This document shows positions 51,183-59,343 of a stretch of DNA of 64,000 bases, piece after piece. The DNA is from Bacteroidota bacterium (GTDB lineage: Bacteria > Bacteroidota > Bacteroidia > Chitinophagales > Chitinophagaceae). The position numbers were made by a program, and so were the translations under genes. Numbering within the stretch: the first letter of the stretch is position 1; each line of letters opens with the position of its first letter. The notes beneath the pieces are model-generated. The model searched no databases and was not told the origin of the DNA. It saw only the letters and a list, made by a program, of their open reading frames with translations. The stretch covers positions 1-64,000 of the forward strand of contig JAIUNV010000002.1 of NCBI GenBank assembly GCA_020161435.1, given 5' to 3'.

Positions 51183-51431
51183 TTACTTCTTGGCGTATTT
51201 CTTCTTGAACTTATCAATACGACCAGCGGTATCCACCAACACGTTTTTACCAGTGTAGAAAGGGTGGCTGGTGTTTGAAATTTCCAATTTAATCAGGGGG
51301 TATTCGTTACCATCTTCCCAGGTAATGGTTTCTTTGCTGGCAGCAGTAGAGCGGCTCAGAAAAGCAGTGCCATTACTCATGTCTTTGAAAACAACGAAGC
51401 GGTAGCTCTTAGGATGAATGTCTTGTTTCAT
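51183..51431 (-). CDS. rpmE2: Ribosomal protein L31, type B
   Basis: L31 bridges the two ribosomal subunits. The 82-residue protein starts [17 protein letters not shown] and carries the type B insertions ([33 protein letters not shown]). It has no Cys residues, so it is the zinc-free form that replaces zinc-binding L31 when zinc is low in many bacteria; in Bacteroidota it is usually the only copy. The end [10 protein letters not shown] is basic as expected. It is a single-gene unit with its own -7 box and terminator. Confidence 0.97.
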   Translation of the reverse strand: MKQDIHPKSYRFVVFKDMSNGTAFLSRSTAASKETITWEDGNEYPLIKLEISNTSHPFYTGKNVLVDTAGRIDKFKKKYAKK

Positions 51432-51481
51432 AGTATGTTTTGTTTTACAACCCGACAGCGACCGGGTTGGTTAATGGTCGG

Positions 51482-51489
51482 CAAAAGTA
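51482..51489 (-). promoter_or_regulatory. -7 promoter box of rpmE2
   Basis: On the minus strand tacttttg matches TAnnTTTG, leaving a leader of about 45 bases before ATG 51431. Confidence 0.6.
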
Positions 51490-51553
51490 GGCCAATCAGA
51501 TTGAAATGCGCAAACCTTTTTCAAGAAATTTGTAATTGCTGAGTATCAGCAAT

Positions 51554-52045
51554 TTAGCTCTTCATATTCACGAATTGAAGCGGAATGCCAAAGTTGCCGC
51601 CACGGCATTTGGCAATCACATCCTGCAGGTCGTCAATTTTTTTTCCTGTTACCCGAATGATATCGTCCATAATGGCTGCCTGTACTTTGGCACCGCTGTC
51701 CTTAATCATTTTCACAATTTTCTTGGCGTCTTCCTGTTTCAGGCCATTGCGTACGGGCACTTCTTTTTTCCAAACCTTTCCGCTTTGGTAGCCTTCTTTG
51801 GTCAGGTCGAATGCCTGGCCGTCGAGCCCCTGCTTAATGCTGCGGCTAATGAGTACATCAATCATTTGCTCCATTTTCATATCGCTATCCGCTTCCAGCG
51901 AAAGTACAAACGTCTTTTTGTCCAATTCCATCACCACATGGCTGCCTTTAAAATCGAAGCGGTTGGTGATTTCTTTACGGGTTACGTTTACGGCGTTATC
52001 CAGCGTTTGGCCGTCTACCTTGCTTACTATATCAAAACTGGGCAT
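51554..52045 (-). CDS. YajQ-family nucleotide-binding protein
   Basis: From ATG 52045 the 163-residue protein starts MPSFDIVSKVDGQTLDNAVN, the conserved opening of YajQ. It has the two ferredoxin-like halves typical of the family (KEITNRFDFKGS, LDKKTFVLSLEADSDMKM, KIVKMIKDSGAKVQAAIMDD, IRVTGKKIDDLQDVIA). Xanthomonas homologues bind cyclic di-GMP; others bind nucleotides or tRNA. The role here is unknown and the protein should be cytoplasmic. The open frame extends 32 codons upstream but crosses the promoter. It lies between rpmE2 and the TonB-type receptor, apparently as a separate unit. Confidence 0.93.
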   Translation of the reverse strand: MPSFDIVSKVDGQTLDNAVNVTRKEITNRFDFKGSHVVMELDKKTFVLSLEADSDMKMEQMIDVLISRSIKQGLDGQAFDLTKEGYQSGKVWKKEVPVRNGLKQEDAKKIVKMIKDSGAKVQAAIMDDIIRVTGKKIDDLQDVIAKCRGGNFGIPLQFVNMKS

Positions 52046-52067
52046 ATCGTTTTCTTTTATTGGAGGG

Positions 52068-52075
52068 CAAAGATA
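52068..52075 (-). promoter_or_regulatory. -7 promoter box of the yajQ-type gene
   Basis: On the minus strand tatctttg matches TAnnTTTG and lies 22 bases before ATG 52045. Confidence 0.6.
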
Positions 52076-52154
52076 GTCTTCTACCCTGCTGAAACGAACA
52101 GGCAGAACGGAAAACCGCCCTGCCTGCTGTAAGAATCTCAAAATGTAAATGTGC

Positions 52155-54614
52155 TTAGTTACCGCCAGATTTTACCCGGTTTTGTTCGTCGCCTGCACCA
52201 CCGTTTTTGCGGGGTGATGGTCCTTTTACCGGCTTACCAAAACGGTAGGTGAAGCTAATGTTGAGTACCTGATTGTCCCACTGGTTTTTGATGCGTAAAT
52301 CAATGTTCTGGTATTTTACGGTACCACGGAAATACTGCAGATCGAATGGATCACGGAAGTTGAGGCGCAATTGACCTTTGTCTTTCATCATTTTTTTGGT
52401 TACGGCAAAATTGATAACGCCCATCGACTGAGCAGTCAATACGCCTTCGAGCATACGGCTGCGGTAAAAACCACTGATTTCGCCACCCCAACCCTTTTTG
52501 AAAGTAAACTGGTTTTGAATGTTGGTCATCCAACCGTTCATATCTAGTTCGAGATAGCCACCGTTTATTTCACCGCTAAACTTGTTGTGAAAGGCATTCA
52601 CATACACATTGGTTCTCCACCACTTGGTTACGGGCACACCTGCGTTGATGCTTACACCAATCTGGCGACTGTTGGCCACATTGTCTTTGGTAACGAATGT
52701 GGTATTGGTGGCATCATCCTGGCGAAACACTTCCGACATCATATCCGTGGTGCGGGTGTAATTGAGCGTCGTGTTAAGAAAGCCTTTGAAGCTGTGCGAC
52801 AGTTCGATGTTGTGGGCAAACTGTGGTGTCAGATTAGGGTTGCCTGTTTGATATGTGTATTTATCAAGGAAGTAAATGAACGGGTTCATGTCTTCGTAGT
52901 CGGGGCGTTCAATGCGGCGGCCATAGTTCAACACAAAGCTGTGTTTTTCATTGGCTGCATATTGAACATATGCCGTAGGAAATAACTGTGTGTACGAACG
53001 GGTAAAGTCGAGTGAAGAAGTTAACTGATCGCCTTTGGCATTGGTGTTTTCTGCCCGCAATCCCAACTGGCCACTCCATTTTTTACTGAACTCTTTCGAC
53101 AGGTTTACGTAAGCCGCATTGATGTTTTCAGTATAAATGAAATGATTGCTGCGGTCGGTATCAATAATCCAGTTGCCCGTGCTATGGTCAAATTCGGTAT
53201 AACGGGCATCGTTATCGGTTTTTACAATGCTGGTTTTTACACCTGCTTCAAAACGAGCCTTGCCTTTCAACGGATGCGTATAATCAACCTTGGCACTGTA
53301 AATGTTGATGGTGGATGGCAAATCGCCACGCAGGTATTCATCTTCCTGCAGCTTGCTGCCGTCTTTATCAAAAAAGTAGTTGGCAAAATGCTGATCATTT
53401 TTGTTACGGTATTGCAGTACATCCACATCGGCAGTCAGCTCACGTCCGGTGCTGTCAAACTGGTGACGAACGTTGGCATTGGCGCCCCAGTTTTTAAAGC
53501 GCATTTCAATACTGTTGTTGGCTTCTGTTCTGGAAGTGAGGCTGTTGGCCGGATCCATAATGAGGGTGCTGTTGGTATTGCCATTGTTGCTTTTATTGCT
53601 GAAACCAGTCAGCGTAACACCCACCGTTGTTTTTTTACTGGCATAATAATCGAAACCCAGCTTGGCGTTGTGGCCCATGTTTTTGCGGCGCATGTTGCTC
53701 ACTTGTTCAAAATTGCTTACTACTTGTTGAGTAGTTTGGTTGCGGAACACCCGCTGCAATTCCAGCTCCTGAAAATTCCTGTTGTAATAAGATGAATAAT
53801 TGCCAAACAAGTTCCATTTGTTATTGCGATAGTTCAGGTTCAGGCTGTTGTTCAGCTTGGTGTAAACGCCCTGGCCACCCCCTACCGTAAATGAACCATT
53901 GAAACCTTTCGCCTTGTTCTTTTTGGTTTTGATATTGATGATACCAGCATTGCCGGCAGCATCGTATTTAGCGGGAGGATTGGTCATGATTTCTAACAAT
54001 TCCAATTGGTTGCTGGGCAGGTTGCGCAGGTAGTTGGCCAAATCGGTGCCACTCATGTAAGTGGGTTTTCCATCAATCAATACCATTACGCCGGCCTTGC
54101 CTTTCAGGCTAATGTTGCCGTCTTTGTCTACTGTGATGCCGGGCGATTTTTCCAACACCTCCAATGCTGTGATACCTGCATTGCTGGCCTGGCCCTCTAT
54201 GTTCACCACTGTGCGGTCAAGCTTTTGCTCCACCAATGGTTTTTTTACCGTTACCACTACATCTTGCAACTTTCCTGCGGCTGCTTCCAGTTCTGTGGTT
54301 CCAGCATCCTTGGTTTCTCCGGCTACAATGGTTGCTTTTGTAAATGATGGCTGATACCCTACGGCAGAAATGCGTAACAAATACTGACCAGCCAAAATTT
54401 GTTCTAGTTCGTATTGGCCTGCCGAATTGCTCACACTGAGCTTTACCAGCGATGAATCTTTAGTTTTTAATAATGCTACTGTGGCGGCGTCTACGCCCTT
54501 GCCCCCCGATTGTACCTGTCCTTTAAGTCCGCCTTTTGTGGTGGTTTGCGCCTGCAGGCCTGTAGCCAGCAATGTTGAAAATGCGATACCAAGCAGTGAG
54601 GATAATGGTTTCAT
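52155..54614 (-). CDS. TonB-dependent receptor-like outer-membrane beta-barrel protein (OMP_b-brl type)
   Basis: From ATG 54614 the protein has 819 residues and a signal peptide (MKPLSSLLGIAFSTLLATGLQA). A carboxypeptidase regulatory-like domain follows at about 25-110 (LKGQVQSGGKGVDAATVALL, GQYLLRISAVGYQP), then a plug domain with NAGITALEVLEKSPGITVD and VMVLIDGKPTYMSG, and a C-terminal barrel of about 580 residues ending FTYRFGKPVKGPSPRKNG. It is not a SusC protein, and no SusD partner is adjacent. It probably takes up a siderophore, metal or peptide. The Lys/Gly/Asn-rich C-terminal tail after the last strand is unusual for a barrel, which normally ends in an aromatic residue. Confidence 0.92.
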   Translation of the reverse strand: MKPLSSLLGIAFSTLLATGLQAQTTTKGGLKGQVQSGGKGVDAATVALLKTKDSSLVKLSVSNSAGQYELEQILAGQYLLRISAVGYQPSFTKATIVAGETKDAGTTELEAAAGKLQDVVVTVKKPLVEQKLDRTVVNIEGQASNAGITALEVLEKSPGITVDKDGNISLKGKAGVMVLIDGKPTYMSGTDLANYLRNLPSNQLELLEIMTNPPAKYDAAGNAGIINIKTKKNKAKGFNGSFTVGGGQGVYTKLNNSLNLNYRNNKWNLFGNYSSYYNRNFQELELQRVFRNQTTQQVVSNFEQVSNMRRKNMGHNAKLGFDYYASKKTTVGVTLTGFSNKSNNGNTNSTLIMDPANSLTSRTEANNSIEMRFKNWGANANVRHQFDSTGRELTADVDVLQYRNKNDQHFANYFFDKDGSKLQEDEYLRGDLPSTINIYSAKVDYTHPLKGKARFEAGVKTSIVKTDNDARYTEFDHSTGNWIIDTDRSNHFIYTENINAAYVNLSKEFSKKWSGQLGLRAENTNAKGDQLTSSLDFTRSYTQLFPTAYVQYAANEKHSFVLNYGRRIERPDYEDMNPFIYFLDKYTYQTGNPNLTPQFAHNIELSHSFKGFLNTTLNYTRTTDMMSEVFRQDDATNTTFVTKDNVANSRQIGVSINAGVPVTKWWRTNVYVNAFHNKFSGEINGGYLELDMNGWMTNIQNQFTFKKGWGGEISGFYRSRMLEGVLTAQSMGVINFAVTKKMMKDKGQLRLNFRDPFDLQYFRGTVKYQNIDLRIKNQWDNQVLNISFTYRFGKPVKGPSPRKNGGAGDEQNRVKSGGN

Positions 54615-54729
54615 GGTGTGTTGTTTTTGGTTCGTTTGATCTGATGAAATTGATTGGGCAAAGATTGGTACCTTGTATTGCTTAGTACAATAGAAAACAA
54701 GATAACTGGCTAAATACAGGTACAAACGG

Positions 54730-54754
54730 AAAGAGCCCATTTCGGGGCTCTTTT
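54730..54754 (-). terminator. Probable terminator of lgt
   Basis: aaagagccc / ggggctcttt form a stem around attt, 50 bases beyond the lgt stop. The T run on the minus strand is weak. Confidence 0.55.
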
Positions 54755-54803
54755 AGTGAGTTTCACCCGGAATGCAGGTGAGACGGATGCAGTAAATAGA
54801 AGG

Positions 54804-56096
54804 TTACGCTTTGGCTTTCCGCTTATAAAGGATAACGCCCACTCCCACCAAAATGAGGGCTAAGGCAATGAGTTCGGCCTGCGATGGATGAAAACCCAGC
54901 AGCTCGTTGGTGGTGTTTACCCTGATTTTTTCAATGAGGAAACGTTCGGTACCATTCATAATGAGGTACACGCCAAATAAAACGCCCGGCGCCAAGATGC
55001 GGGAACGCAAGAACCACAGTCCTGCAAAAAGCAACAGCCCCATTACAGTTTCATAGAATGGAGTTGGAAAAACCGGGAGTGGCAAGCGGTTGCTCCACTG
55101 GCCTTCATAGCCGGGTACTGGTATGCCTTCGCTCAGTACATTGTTCGGATAAGTATAAGCTACCATCCAGGTGGGTAAAAAAGAAGGTGCCACATAGCTG
55201 CTGTGCAAAATATCGGCAGTCGTATTCACTTCCTTCACACCATGCTGTGCTCTTTTAAAATAGTTGAGATGTACAGTGGCACTGTCATTCCATTGCTTGG
55301 GACTGCTGGCTAAAACAGCTTTGCCCTGCTCGTCGGCTACATAGGCACTGTTGGCCACGCCCCAGTCGCCGTCGCCGGCTACCTGGCAACCAATACGGCC
55401 TACGGCATAGGCAAGCATCAGAGCCGGACCAAATGAATCGACCAAATGCCAGAGGTTGATTTTGTGTTTGCGGGCATACCACACAATAGCGGCACCGGCA
55501 CAAATCAAACCACCATAAAAGGTAAGGCCGCTGAAAGACAACAGCGCATTTACAGGATCGGCCACCAACTCTTCCCAGTTTTCGAAGTTGTGAAAGAGTT
55601 TGGCACCACCAAAACCAAACACCGCTGCCAATACAATCATATCGCCTACTCTGTCGCTGGGCCAAATACGGATGCTGCGTTTTTCGGGTTTGCTCAGTTT
55701 GGTTTTATTGCCAATGTACCAGCGCCATCCGGCAAAAGCAATGGCTGCCAAAATACCGGCAGGCAGGTTGCCCATTCCACTCAGTAGAAAGGCCTGCGGA
55801 TCGGCCAGTGCAATTTCTTTATCAGTAAAGAAGCCAATGAATTTGAACCCAATGATAAAACCGAAGAAAGCATTCCAGATAATATCACTCATGGGAGCCC
55901 CGTCACCCACGGTTATTTGTGTTTCGGTAAAACCCAGCCAACCCGCTTGCTGACGACGTTTGAGTTCTGTTGTCAATGCCCATGCGGCACTCAAAAAAGC
56001 CAGTGCTACCAGAAAACCAAACGTATTGATGAGTTTGAAAAATTGAATTTCTACACCAAAAACTTCCTTGAGGAAAAAATACAAATTTGGGTACAT
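54804..56096 (-). CDS. lgt: Prolipoprotein diacylglyceryl transferase
   Basis: Lgt adds diacylglycerol to the lipobox Cys of prolipoproteins in the inner membrane, needed for the many lipoproteins in this window. The 430-residue protein has at least seven hydrophobic segments and the Lgt signature ALMLAYAVGRIGCQVAGDGDWG with the essential Arg. The later PTPFYETVMGLLLFAGLW element also fits. It is about 130 residues longer than E. coli Lgt, partly because of a soluble insertion of about 90 residues after the signature (NSAYVADEQGKAVLASSPKQ onward). Such long forms occur in Bacteroidota. The preceding bacilliredoxin gene has its own terminator. Confidence 0.94.
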   Translation of the reverse strand: MYPNLYFFLKEVFGVEIQFFKLINTFGFLVALAFLSAAWALTTELKRRQQAGWLGFTETQITVGDGAPMSDIIWNAFFGFIIGFKFIGFFTDKEIALADPQAFLLSGMGNLPAGILAAIAFAGWRWYIGNKTKLSKPEKRSIRIWPSDRVGDMIVLAAVFGFGGAKLFHNFENWEELVADPVNALLSFSGLTFYGGLICAGAAIVWYARKHKINLWHLVDSFGPALMLAYAVGRIGCQVAGDGDWGVANSAYVADEQGKAVLASSPKQWNDSATVHLNYFKRAQHGVKEVNTTADILHSSYVAPSFLPTWMVAYTYPNNVLSEGIPVPGYEGQWSNRLPLPVFPTPFYETVMGLLLFAGLWFLRSRILAPGVLFGVYLIMNGTERFLIEKIRVNTTNELLGFHPSQAELIALALILVGVGVILYKRKAKA

Positions 56097-56137
56097 GCAA
56101 CGTGGCTTTTTACAGACAATGCCTGAGTGAGTAGCAA

Positions 56138-56168
56138 ATAAAAACCTTCCCGCCGAAACGGAAAGGTC
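56138..56168 (-). terminator. Terminator of the bacilliredoxin gene
   Basis: On the minus strand acctttcc pairs with gggaaggt (one wobble) around an eight-base loop, followed by ttttatt. Confidence 0.8.
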
Positions 56169-56196
56169 TTTTTATACAAAGCGTTCAATAGTTTGA

Positions 56197-56610
56197 TTAG
56201 CAGTGTTGCTCAAACGCACTGATAAGGTTGCTGGCAATGACTTGTGCCGGGCGACCTTCAATTTGATGACGCTCCAGCATGTGCACTACCTGGCCATCTT
56301 TCAACAAAGCAATGGCAGGTGATGACGGAGGATAAGGCAGCAAATACTGACGAACCTGTGCTACTGCTTCGCGGTCGAAACCAGCGAAAGAAGTGGTAAG
56401 GAAATCAGGCTTTTTGCTGGCGTTGTGCACGGCCATTAGCACACCAGGGCGGGCACTACCGGCGCTACAACCACATACGCTGTTGATCATTACCAGTGTG
56501 GTTCCCGTTTTTTTCATTTGCTCGTCTACGGCAGCGGGGGTCAACAACTCTTCAAAACCATATTCTGTTAACTCGGCCTTCATGGGCTCTACTATCTCTG
56601 CTGGGTACAT
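56197..56610 (-). CDS. Bacilliredoxin, BrxA/BrxB family
   Basis: The 137-residue thioredoxin-fold protein has the family motif CGC at Cys46 and Cys48 (MINSVCGCSAGSARPG), which replaces the usual CxxC. Bacilliredoxins reduce mixed disulfides between proteins and small thiols; in Bacteroidota the natural low-molecular-weight thiol partner is not well known. The C-terminal part follows the family: FLTTSFAGFDREAVAQVRQYL and PPSSPAIALLKDGQVVHML. It is a cytoplasmic protein of standard length and ends in its own terminator. Confidence 0.93.
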   Translation of the reverse strand: MYPAEIVEPMKAELTEYGFEELLTPAAVDEQMKKTGTTLVMINSVCGCSAGSARPGVLMAVHNASKKPDFLTTSFAGFDREAVAQVRQYLLPYPPSSPAIALLKDGQVVHMLERHQIEGRPAQVIASNLISAFEQHC

Positions 56611-56883
56611 AATGCGAAAAGTTTATGCGAATAAATAATGTGCAAAGTTGCGGCAATGTTGCATTCATTGTGCCTCGAGTTTCAATCCTAATGTGATAAT
56701 TGCTGAAATCGAAAAGACATCCCATTTGCGCCATTATGACTTCTTTTAAAAACCAGAAGCGCCATTTTGTCCTTAAGTTGAAATGGAATTCTATCTTTTT
56801 CTGACAAATGGAGTACTAAAAAGACGCTGGAACAGGCTTTGATACGGTTTGATTAAACAATTCAAACAAAAAACGAAAAGCAT

Positions 56884-57321
56884 ATGACACAGACAAAATT
56901 CATTAACCGCCCTTACGGTAACCGTTTTAATGGTGTATTCAACAGCCTGTTGGCCGATATGGAACGCAGTTTTGGACAGTTGCAGCCGCAACAAACCTTA
57001 GTGCCGGTAAACATTGCAGAAACTGCCGACGCTTATCACATGGAACTGCTGGCACCGGGCAGAAACAAAACACTTTTTTCCTTGCAGGTAGAAGAAGGTA
57101 ACCTGACCATCAGTTACAAAACTCCGGAATCCGGCCAGGCTCAAGAAATTACCTATTCCCGTAAAGAGTTTTCGCTTGCTGATTTTAGCCGCTCCTTTTT
57201 TCTTGATGATAAGGTGGATACAGAAAAGATTCAGGCAAAATATGAAGATGGGATTTTAAAGGTGCTCTTACCCAAAAAAGCCGTTGTACAGCCAGCTCAG
57301 AAGCAAATTCCCATTTTATAA
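56884..57321 (+). CDS. Small heat-shock protein, Hsp20/alpha-crystallin family
   Basis: The 145-residue protein has an alpha-crystallin domain from about residue 40 (LVPVNIAETADAYHMELLAPG) to about 132, with the strand pair NLTISYKTPE, KEFSLADFSRSFFLD and the conserved YEDGILKVLLPKK. The C-terminal IPIL fits the I-x-I anchor motif that links subunits. It prevents aggregation of unfolded proteins, probably in the cytoplasm. No heat-shock promoter or operator could be recognised in the 270 bases upstream. The gene has its own terminator. Confidence 0.94.
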   Translation: MTQTKFINRPYGNRFNGVFNSLLADMERSFGQLQPQQTLVPVNIAETADAYHMELLAPGRNKTLFSLQVEEGNLTISYKTPESGQAQEITYSRKEFSLADFSRSFFLDDKVDTEKIQAKYEDGILKVLLPKKAVVQPAQKQIPIL

Positions 57322-57368
57322 CATTGGTTGTGTGCACAAGCATGCACTTATAGCAGTTGGTTTTTAAC

Positions 57369-57405
57369 AGCCTCTCCGATTCTTCGGAGGGGCTTTTGTT
57401 TTTAC
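57369..57405 (+). terminator. Terminator of the hsp20 gene
   Basis: agcctctccg / cggaggggct form a stem (one mismatch) around attctt, followed by a T-rich tract. Confidence 0.88.
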
Positions 57406-57508
57406 TGCGTACTTTCGCTACACAAGTTTCGTTATCATACAGTTGCAATTTTTGCAAACCGGTAATTGATAAAATAATTCAGAAACAGACTTCATTATTA
57501 GTACGCAA

Positions 57509-58810
57509 ATGAAAGTATTAGCTATGAAATTAAAAGTACTGTTGAGCCTCCTCATTGCTGGTATGTGTACCACCGTTGCCAAGGCCCAGGATAGCACCCA
57601 TATTGAGCATAAGGCTGATACCGTTATCAGCTATCAGGATTCACTGGATGCCATCAAGTTGCGCATCATTAATATGAATCCGTATTTCACGCTGCATGTT
57701 GATTCTGTTTTACAATACGGGTTCGAGATAAACAAGCCTGCAAAAAATTATTACTGGTATTTGAAAAATGCGCCTGTAGGTGTAAAGCTTGAAAAGAACA
57801 CCGGGCAATTGTATTTCAGAGCTGAAAAATCGTATTTCAAAAGTGGCAAGCTCAAATATGATGTACAGTACAAAGTAGAAATGGGTGTGCAGTCCCTGAT
57901 TAATCCTCAGGAAAAAGTAGATACATTTTGCACCATCGTTTTTTATAGTACAGAAATTGTTGCTTCGAGATTAAAGCCAACTATCAGCAATAACCTGACG
58001 CTGGAAGAAGGCGATTCAGTAAAATTTCGAATACAATGCGATGAAGGAACATTCCCTACAGAGCACATAACCATGTACACCAACATTCCTATTGCTAATT
58101 ACACTTCTGTAAGAAAGTGTGATGATGAATTTGAATGGATGGTGCCTTATGATTTTATTCGTGACAATGACACGGCCCGTCAAAAAACGTTGACGCTTCG
58201 TTTTGTTGGCGCAGATAAATTTTACAACAGAGATACTGCGGAAGTAAAAATCTTTATCCGGCCGGGTATAGATTATCCTACACAAAACATGCTCCACAAA
58301 AAGGTAAGCAATGAAGTGTCTGCTTATATAGCACAACTGAAACTTACCTTTTATGTATTGAGCAGAAATATCAAAAAAACAAAATCTACAAGAACAGGTT
58401 TTGATATTACCAGTTCGAGCACTGCACTGGCCGGTACTGCCCTTAGCACAGCTGGCGAATCGGCCGGCGCAAAGAATTTTGGTAAAATATTACCCAGTGT
58501 AGGGCTCACGCTGGTGCCGGTAAAAGAAGCCGTGTCGCCCAATAAAGTACAGGAACAAAACACGGCTACACAGGTTCGTTCTGTAGCTAAGCGTTTGGAG
58601 TATCTGGTAAGTGAGAATGCCATTGTTGGCAATAGGGATGTAAGCGTTCAAGCCAAAATTAAAAAGATGCAGGATGAACTCAAGGCTGCACGACTTCAGT
58701 TGGTTGATCTTCCTTTAGTTGAGTTTGATAACAACCTCACACAAGAAGATGTAGAAAAATTCTTTACCGATCCAAAAGTGAACAAGAAATATAAACTCAA
58801 GGTCAACTAA
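57509..58810 (+). CDS. Exported protein of unknown function
   Basis: The 433-residue protein has a signal peptide (MKLKVLLSLLIAGMCTTVAKA, start at 57509 or 57524). The mature part begins with a short acidic region and then about 230 residues of beta-strand character with IINMNPYFTLHVDSVLQYGF, APVGVKLEKNTGQLYFRAEK and EHITMYTNIPIANYTS, resembling cadherin-like or immunoglobulin-like domains. A Ser/Thr/Ala-rich stretch near 300-325 (TSSSTALAGTALSTAGES) may be a membrane-spanning or flexible segment. The C-terminal 90 residues are helical and Lys/Gln-rich. No family is recognised. Its stop overlaps the convergent NTF2-like gene by four bases. Confidence 0.75.
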   Translation: MKVLAMKLKVLLSLLIAGMCTTVAKAQDSTHIEHKADTVISYQDSLDAIKLRIINMNPYFTLHVDSVLQYGFEINKPAKNYYWYLKNAPVGVKLEKNTGQLYFRAEKSYFKSGKLKYDVQYKVEMGVQSLINPQEKVDTFCTIVFYSTEIVASRLKPTISNNLTLEEGDSVKFRIQCDEGTFPTEHITMYTNIPIANYTSVRKCDDEFEWMVPYDFIRDNDTARQKTLTLRFVGADKFYNRDTAEVKIFIRPGIDYPTQNMLHKKVSNEVSAYIAQLKLTFYVLSRNIKKTKSTRTGFDITSSSTALAGTALSTAGESAGAKNFGKILPSVGLTLVPVKEAVSPNKVQEQNTATQVRSVAKRLEYLVSENAIVGNRDVSVQAKIKKMQDELKAARLQLVDLPLVEFDNNLTQEDVEKFFTDPKVNKKYKLKVN

Positions 58811-59277
58811 AGACAATTGTCTTTACGACGGGTATCAATAATGTATTGAATTTTCCACTCGCCATTGAGTTTTACGAGTTGAAAAGAATTGACACCGCAA
58901 TGGCTAATCTGGCCATTGAAATAAAACTGATAGGGCGTCCAGACGGTAGCCATATTACCATCAATATGAATGGCACCAATGGAAATGCGTTCATCAAGTG
59001 CACCGGCTTTTTGTTTGGTAATGGATGAAGCAAATTGTGCAACCGTATTTCCTCTTACTGTGTCGGTTTGTTGTTTGGTTTTAGTAATGGTTTCTATATG
59101 GGCATTGGAAGCAAAAGCCTGCATTATGCCAGCTGAATCAGCCTGTCGCATGGCATCAAACATGTTGTTGATGACACCCGCAACAGCTTTTTCTTCTGCT
59201 GTGGTTTGAGCCAACCCGGCATGCCAACTTAAGCTTGCAACAATTATAACAGTAGTTGCCAAATTCCAATGTTTCAT
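58807..59277 (-). CDS. Secreted NTF2-like (SnoaL/DUF4440 type) protein
   Basis: From ATG 59277 the protein has 156 residues with a signal peptide (MKHWNLATTVIIVASLSWHAG). The mature part matches the NTF2-like cone fold: VINNMFDAMRQADSAGIMQAF, then a beta sheet ending in ATVWTPYQFYFNGQISHCG and FQLVKLNGEWKIQYIIDT, typical of DUF4440-type proteins. These serve as small enzymes or ligand-binding subunits. Its function is unknown. A -7-like box TACTTTTC lies just before the gene at about 59294-59301. It ends overlapping the convergent unknown gene. Confidence 0.85.
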   Translation of the reverse strand: MKHWNLATTVIIVASLSWHAGLAQTTAEEKAVAGVINNMFDAMRQADSAGIMQAFASNAHIETITKTKQQTDTVRGNTVAQFASSITKQKAGALDERISIGAIHIDGNMATVWTPYQFYFNGQISHCGVNSFQLVKLNGEWKIQYIIDTRRKDNCL

Positions 59278-59308
59278 ATCTACTTTTTTGATTAAGAAAA
59301 GTAGGTAT

Positions 59309-59330
59309 AAAAAAAGCGGCACGAAGGCCG
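59309..59330 (-). terminator. Terminator of speA
   Basis: On the minus strand cggc / gccg around cttcgt is followed by seven T residues, 14 bases after the speA stop. Confidence 0.8.
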
Positions 59331-59343
59331 ATTGTAAAATTCT

